The position numbers were made by a program, and so were the translations under genes. This document shows positions 58,754 through 64,000 of a DNA stretch of 64,000 nucleotides, piece after piece (the first letter of the stretch is position 1; each line of letters starts with the position of its first letter). The DNA is from Neckera pumila (lineage: Eukaryota > Streptophyta > Bryopsida > Hypnales > Neckeraceae), in the NCBI GenBank assembly GCA_963969595.1, contig OZ018409.1, positions 36,469,282-36,533,281 of the forward strand. Reading direction: 5' to 3'. Below the pieces are notes generated by a model. That model had not been told where the DNA came from, made no database searches, and saw nothing but the letters and a program-made list of their open reading frames with translations.

Positions 58754-60628
58754 TAATACAACAAAGAGAAAATATTGAATATTATTCACATAAAATGCAC
58801 TCAAGCAACTCCCTCTAAAAAATTTAGATGAAATTTTTTTCCCATCCTACGACCCCTTCTAAAATCATCCAATAGACTCAAATTGTTGGCAATGTCTTTA
58901 TATGGTTATCATGGTCCAAAATCAGCAACGACTTCACCTGAGTGTGAAGAGAAATAAAGAACTTCCATACAATAATGCTAAGCAAGCTAGAATGAGGGCT
59001 CAAACTGCAAATTAAAGTATTCTGAACTTATATATCCCTTAAAATACATTTTTTCCTTCCTGAAACACAAAGACAAATTCTATAGACCTTAAAATACATT
59101 TCATGTCCATGCTTGTTCAAACTTCATTAGTCTGTATGTTAACCCAATAAGGACTGGTCGACCACTTTCTAGTCAAAATTGATAGTTTTTCATTGATAGC
59201 CTGAATTTCAGAATGAATTCTGGATATGAACGTAAGGGACAGGTGTTGGGAGTTAAGAACCAAATGCATGGGGACAAAAATCAGGACAATTTGTGCTGGC
59301 ATGCGGGGTCGTTGCAAGAAAGAGTGTCTATTTTTGTTCCACTTTGGCCTGTTTTTGGCTAGTACTCCAATACTCATGAACTTTTACATATGAATTTTAA
59401 AAATAACAATAAATGAGGTAATTAGTACAAGACTAAAAATAGCATATTTCCAAAATTTTAGATCAAAAAAAAATCTAGGTTAAAAGTTATTCACAAAAAA
59501 GAGTGTGTCGAAATTTTGAAGAAAATACATACTTTGACATTTTAATTTGTAAAAAATAGGAAAAATAATTTTCAAAGAAATTAGAAATATAACATTAGGG
59601 AAGACTTCAAGGTGTAGAGATTTGACCAAAAAATTGATCTTGAAACCATCCTTAATGTTCAAAACTCCACGCGCAAGAGAGCCCTCTTTGCATGGACATA
59701 GACAACACAATATACAACATTTTTAAATTTCCCTTGATAGAAACATGAGTTCCTACTCTGCAAATAGACAATAGAAATTTCAGCTCTAAACCATCAAATT
59801 TAGGGACTCCTTTTTCTTCAAAACCCCTAAACCACACAAAGTGGGACAAATTAGCTAAATTGAAACTTAAATATTAAATGATTCTTAAAAAATTTGAAAA
59901 ATATGAGATATGATTAACCTCAAGACAGACATCTCTAATAAAAATTTCAACTTCATGCAAGTTATGCTCTAAAAATTATTGCAAAAGGAATCTTCTACAC
60001 ACTCTTTGAGACAGTTCCCCAGTACCACTCTTTCTTGCAATGACCTTGCGGTTTTGGGATTGAAAGAACTAACAAAATATTGGCTAAAAATATGGAAATG
60101 AATACAGAGATCAATGTAGAATTTGTCGTGTATTTACTATGGAGCCCTGAGCATTTATGTCGATTCCAACGATACGGTTAGATATCCAGAATGCATCACG
60201 GTTTGATATTTTTTTCCATGTTCAGCCTAGACCCAGAAAACGTCTTGCCTGCCTTCCAAAATTTGTTATTTTTTTCATGTAGTACCATATATTTGAAATT
60301 TCTCTTCATTTTTTCATAAATAAAATATTAAATGAATTTAATATATTTTCAAAAGAATTTTTTGTGAAGATCATAGAAATTACAATTTTTTTTTCAAGTA
60401 GTATGAAATGATAATAAAAAAATGGGGACAATAGTGAAAAAAAACATTTTGTATTTGATATATTGTTTGAGTTCACTCCAAGAGAAATTGGCTAGAAAAA
60501 AAAATTCAAAAGTGGAGTATTCTAAGCTTTCAAGATGCTATCTTCAAGGTATCACTAATTCAAGTGATTCATGGAATCACCGTGATGATCAATATTACAA
60601 TTATAGACAAAAAGAATTTTGCACATTT
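58754..60628. other. Intergenic, little recognised
   Basis: AT-rich. About 59,860-60,000 resembles 500-660 (GATATGATTA, ACATC.CTAATAAAAA). No gene supported. Confidence 0.4.
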
Positions 60629-60845
60629 CACTATAAGAAACCCGTATTTTAGGTGATGAGCCCTGATTTTTCTTGACAGATTTTTGTAGACGTCCAATGT
60701 AGCAAACCCATGTTTTTATGTCAACATTGATGTTACATTGGACATTTTTGTTGACAAAAAACATGATTTTGTTGCATTGGATGTCCACAAATATCCGTCA
60801 AGAAAAATCAGGGCTCGTCACCTAAAACGCGGATTTCTTATAGTG
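60629..60845. mobile_element. CACTA-like foldback MITE, copy 3, with target duplication
   Basis: 217 bases, almost fully palindromic: CACTATAAGAAACCCGTA and, from the right, CACTATAAGAAATCCGCG, then AGGTGAYGAGCCCTGATTTT. TTT flanks both sides (60,626-60,628 and 60,846-60,848), fitting the 3-bp duplication of CACTA elements. Confidence 0.88.
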
Positions 60846-61057
60846 TTTGCATAAGATGTACACTGTCTACATGTAAGCTCATTAGAGCCAAATTGTAGCT
60901 TATTATGAACCGAACCATTCTTATTACATTCAAAAAATAAATGATTTTCTTCCAATGTTTTATACACAATACTTATATTTGGTCTATACAAATCATTTAG
61001 TCATAATAATGTCATATCTTTTTTATAAATTATATTGTTGGAACACTTTATTAGATA

Positions 61058-61627
61058 CTCCTTTTGTCCCACTAGAAACCTCCAAATTAGGTAAAATTCT
61101 TGTTCCACTAAAAAGCTCCATTTCTTAATTTTGATTGTTGAGTAAGTTTTGGCCTGGTTGGACAACCTCGTGGGGGCAAGTCAAGTGATCAAAGAGCATT
61201 TATTTCCTAAAAAGCTTGACCTTGCCCATATGAGGCACCTTGTGCTTGCTATGCTTTTTGAGAATAGTATTGACAATATATTTGATGACTACGTAGGTGC
61301 TATGAAGATTTGTTCATGAAGTAGTTTAGGTTTCTCTGTTGTAGATATTTAGATTGGAGTACATATTTCTAGAATCCCATTGTTGCCACCAACCTTTAAA
61401 TCATCAAGAATGATGGAGTTGGTACCATTTACAAATTATTCTCAAAAATGATATTTTCTGCTTGAATTTTGGGTGCCTTGATGATGGCGCCTAAGTTGGA
61501 GGTTTTGTTTAGATCTCAAAGATGGATTACTAGTTTTTGAATGCGTGTATTACTAGCACAAAGACTAAAACTATAGTTAATCCCTTGTGGAGAAGCTTTT
61601 TGGAGGTTATTAGTGGGACAGAGGAAG
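61058..61627. mobile_element. Stowaway-like MITE, 570 bp
   Basis: Inverted ends CTCCTTTTGTCCCACTAG and CTTCCTCTGTCCCACTAA, both continuing AACCTCCAAA, with TA at both sides (61,056-61,057 and 61,628-61,629). CTCCCTCYGTCCCA is the classic plant Stowaway/mariner terminus. An unplaced 58-codon open stretch (61,146-61,319; KEHLFPKKLDLAHMRHLVLA) lies inside. Confidence 0.85.
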
Positions 61628-61629
61628 TA

Positions 61630-63762
61630 TTGAACTTAATACATGAGTACTATAGTCTAACTCTTTTGACTTTGAGGTTACAAAACTTGACTATGACATC
61701 TTTAAGTAAATTTTTTTGCCTTGAGGGCATAACTAACAAAAATATACTTTCCAATTTTAAAATGTATTTTAGAAACTTTAATAAACTCCCTAAAATTGAC
61801 AATTTTGTCATAGTATAAAGTTTATGAGCCTATAATTACATTTCTAAACTTAGAATGGCACAAAAATTTGGTTTACATTCGAATGTTGTACAACAAAATG
61901 TACACTCATGGTGAAAGTTATAGAATTTTAAACCAATAGTCAATATTGGGTATGAATTTTCTTAATTTATCTTCAAAACTTCAAAGTCATTTCAAGAATC
62001 TACCAAAAAAATAGTAAATTGTAGGAATTATAGAAGACATTAAGAAGAATTGAAGATTTTATGACTTATAGAAGACTTGCAATTGCATTTGCTAATACTA
62101 ACACTTATAAAAAATTTATTACAGACTATAGACGGCAATTGCATGAAACACTTGCTGATTTTGTTGTGTTTCACAACACTTGTAATTTTTTTTCTAGAAT
62201 ATTCTAAAATTAGAAAAACTAATTTCTAATCTATTTTTAAAATATGGCCAATATATACACCTTCGAGATGAAGGTAACCACGGAAGGTAAATCACAAAAA
62301 AATTATCTAAGTAGGATATTAACCCAAAAGTGCCAAATCTCAAGAAAATAGATATTTTGATTTTTTAATCAATCAAAATAGAAAAAAAGTAAAGAAAAAA
62401 ATGAAAAATTATCCATTTGCAGCCATTCTATAGAGATGGTCATTCACCAAAAAATCCGCCAAAATAATATTTTACATGTTTCAAAATGCAAGTAGAAAGA
62501 TGCTGACTTGTGGACTTTCACACAACATATAATAAATTATTTTTAGAAATCCTTTAAAGTATAGCTAAAAAGTCTATTGCAAGACCATCTCCTCTAAATT
62601 TCAGGTCCAAATCCTTTTTTGGAGGTATTACTTTGCTCAAAACCTCCCAAAATTGGCAAATGTGACAAAAACTAGGGGCTATTTCTAGTGAGTGATTTTT
62701 TTTTTAGATTCCAAAAAATTAGACAAGGCTTATAATAATTATGAGTACCTTGCTTGTAAATTTTGAGTCATGTGGTGCCAAAACGCAAAAATTATGGCCA
62801 AAAAATAGATCGGTTAGAAATTTGTGATAGAATTTTGTACAAGTGTTTTGTGCAATTACCCTTACTAAAGTGGCATGAAGGACATATATAGTGATGAAGT
62901 TTGAAGTTCGATCATGTGGTCATAACCTTGCCATATCTAAGTGGAACAAAAACCTCACCTCTTATAATAGCAAGAAACCGAGATACAACATTGATATTCA
63001 ACCTCTTCCTACATTCTACCTCAATGTAAACATTCCCAAATCAACCATATCCAAATCTCTCTTTAACATTAATAACATTACCATCAAAATCTACCAAACG
63101 TATTTTGCTTTACAAAAATAAAATAGAAAACAACCACCTACCAAAACTAAAAACATCCCACCTCTCACCCAAGCTCTCACACCCATTGCCAAAAATCTTT
63201 AATTTACCCTTCTCACCAACACATACACCTCCCCCTTCCTCCCCTCACTACACCTAAATGTAAAACTTAGTAAGACATTAGAAAAGAGTCTTCCTTCTAA
63301 TGAAGGTATGTAGCATAAGTGTCAATGGACATTCAGGTCTTCAATTCTCCAGCCCATAATCCCTGATGGGATGGAGCTCTTCTGTCTCTCATACGGTTAA
63401 TCCTTCAAGAATTGATACAGTGTAATCACAGTGTAGCTAAGGGAAGTGTGATCATCCAGCTTGACGTGGTGTGGAATCAACAAGAACTTCATCCACAATA
63501 ATTAGTAGAAAGATTGATTAAATTAGGGCTTTTGTAGAATGCTTCAAGAACAGTGTTACAATCGTGCCAAAAATCCACAACCTTTCTCAATTGGCGCTTC
63601 ATCCAACAGCCTACAAATCAAGATGTTGACGACGTAACTTAGTCTTTCACTTCATCTTCAACAAATATTTGGAATGGAGCTCCAATGGTAGAATTTTACA
63701 ATCCTACTAAAAAAGAATGGCAAGACAGAGGATGAAGGGGATGGATCATTTGGCCACACCAC
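61630..63762. other. Intergenic, nothing recognised
   Basis: AT-rich. A C-rich, T-poor stretch on the plus strand lies at about 62,940-63,260. No exon chain or terminal repeats supported. Confidence 0.4.
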
Positions 63763-63905
63763 TAAGGGTAGACTTCCGTGTGAGTCGGGGGCTGGTGGAC
63801 CTCACCGATGATTGGTGGGATCTGCAATGCGGAAAAATTGGGCCTCCCATTCCACCGATCATTGGTGAGGTCCATCGTCCCCCGACTCACATGGAAATCT
63901 GTCCT
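63763..63905. mobile_element. Short foldback MITE near the window end
   Basis: Inverted arms of about 50 bases (63,770-63,820 and 63,852-63,900) sharing GTGAGTCGGGG and GGACCTCACCRATGATYGGTGG, around about 31 bases. Outer bases (TAAGGGTAGACTTCC / TTAGGACAGATTTCC) suggest a TA-target element of about 140 bases. Confidence 0.75.
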
Positions 63906-64000
63906 AACATTCCTCCAAGAGTCTCATTAACTTACTTCCTCTTGCTGGGAATGAAGAACATCCATTTCATCATGCACAAGGGCTCCTCTTGCGGCATCTT

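Noticed and set aside
62320..62345. TTAACCCAAAAGTGCC as another TTAA-element end
   Set aside because: The end sequence departs from the family after TTAACCC, and no inverted partner was found before the window ends.
1..64000. CRISPR arrays, operons, riboswitches, LTR retrotransposons, tRNA or rRNA genes
   Set aside because: The window is spliced plant nuclear DNA. The repeats are transposon ends and simple tandem arrays, not spacer-separated. I found no LTR pair, reverse transcriptase or integrase motif, and no tRNA or rRNA sequence I could recognise by eye.

Overview
This is nuclear DNA from a land plant or close streptophyte relative. The evidence is spliced genes with GT-AG introns, an 843-residue plant-type eEF2, a cell-wall TRICHOME BIREFRINGENCE-LIKE (TBL) O-acetyltransferase, telobox motifs (AAACCCTAA) in a ribosome-biogenesis promoter, and Emigrant-, Stowaway- and CACTA-type short transposons. 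The background is strongly AT-rich and gene-poor. I cannot name the species.

Four protein genes can be rebuilt exon by exon with reading phases that close. They are a TBL gene (+, 2414-7559, five exons, 534 aa), eEF2 (-, 19077-15669, three exons, 843 aa), the small Golgi membrane protein Kish/TMEM167 (+, 24681-25830, four exons, 70 aa), and the 60S assembly factor MRT4 (+, 52067-53722, seven exons, 232 aa). Two further candidates (42.8-43.2 kb and 47.4-48.35 kb, both minus strand) are weak hypothetical ORFs.

Almost everything else is transposon-derived. 0-2.4 kb is upstream sequence with an AAT microsatellite. 7.6-15 kb holds TA-target MITEs and a four-copy dispersed repeat. 19.4-23.2 kb holds an Emigrant-like MITE, a giant foldback element and MITEs with a central G-box-like palindrome. 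27.6-34.1 kb and 37.6-41.9 kb are dense in about 0.9-kb elements that target TTAA and start with CCCCTAAAGG, often nested in one another. Between them, 34.07-37.54 kb is a complete but dead pogo-like transposon with terminal inverted repeats and TA target duplication. 42-49 kb is AT-rich with two CACTA-like foldbacks. 55.65-58.75 kb is a 3.1-kb TTAA element enlarged by GC-rich islands and tandem palindrome repeats. 60.6-63.9 kb holds more MITEs.

The most unusual point concerns gene starts. eEF2 and Kish are unrelated, yet both have a first coding exon consisting only of ATG, and their sequence is alike from the 5' leader through the ATG into intron 1. A third piece of the eEF2 leader lies at 49.51-49.62 kb, joined to a second copy of MRT4 exon 1 that has the same length, phase and peptide. 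A duplicated promoter/leader module therefore seems to serve two or three unrelated housekeeping genes within 31 kb. The second strong point is the TTAA-target family: paralogous empty sites inside the window show TTAA insertion directly.
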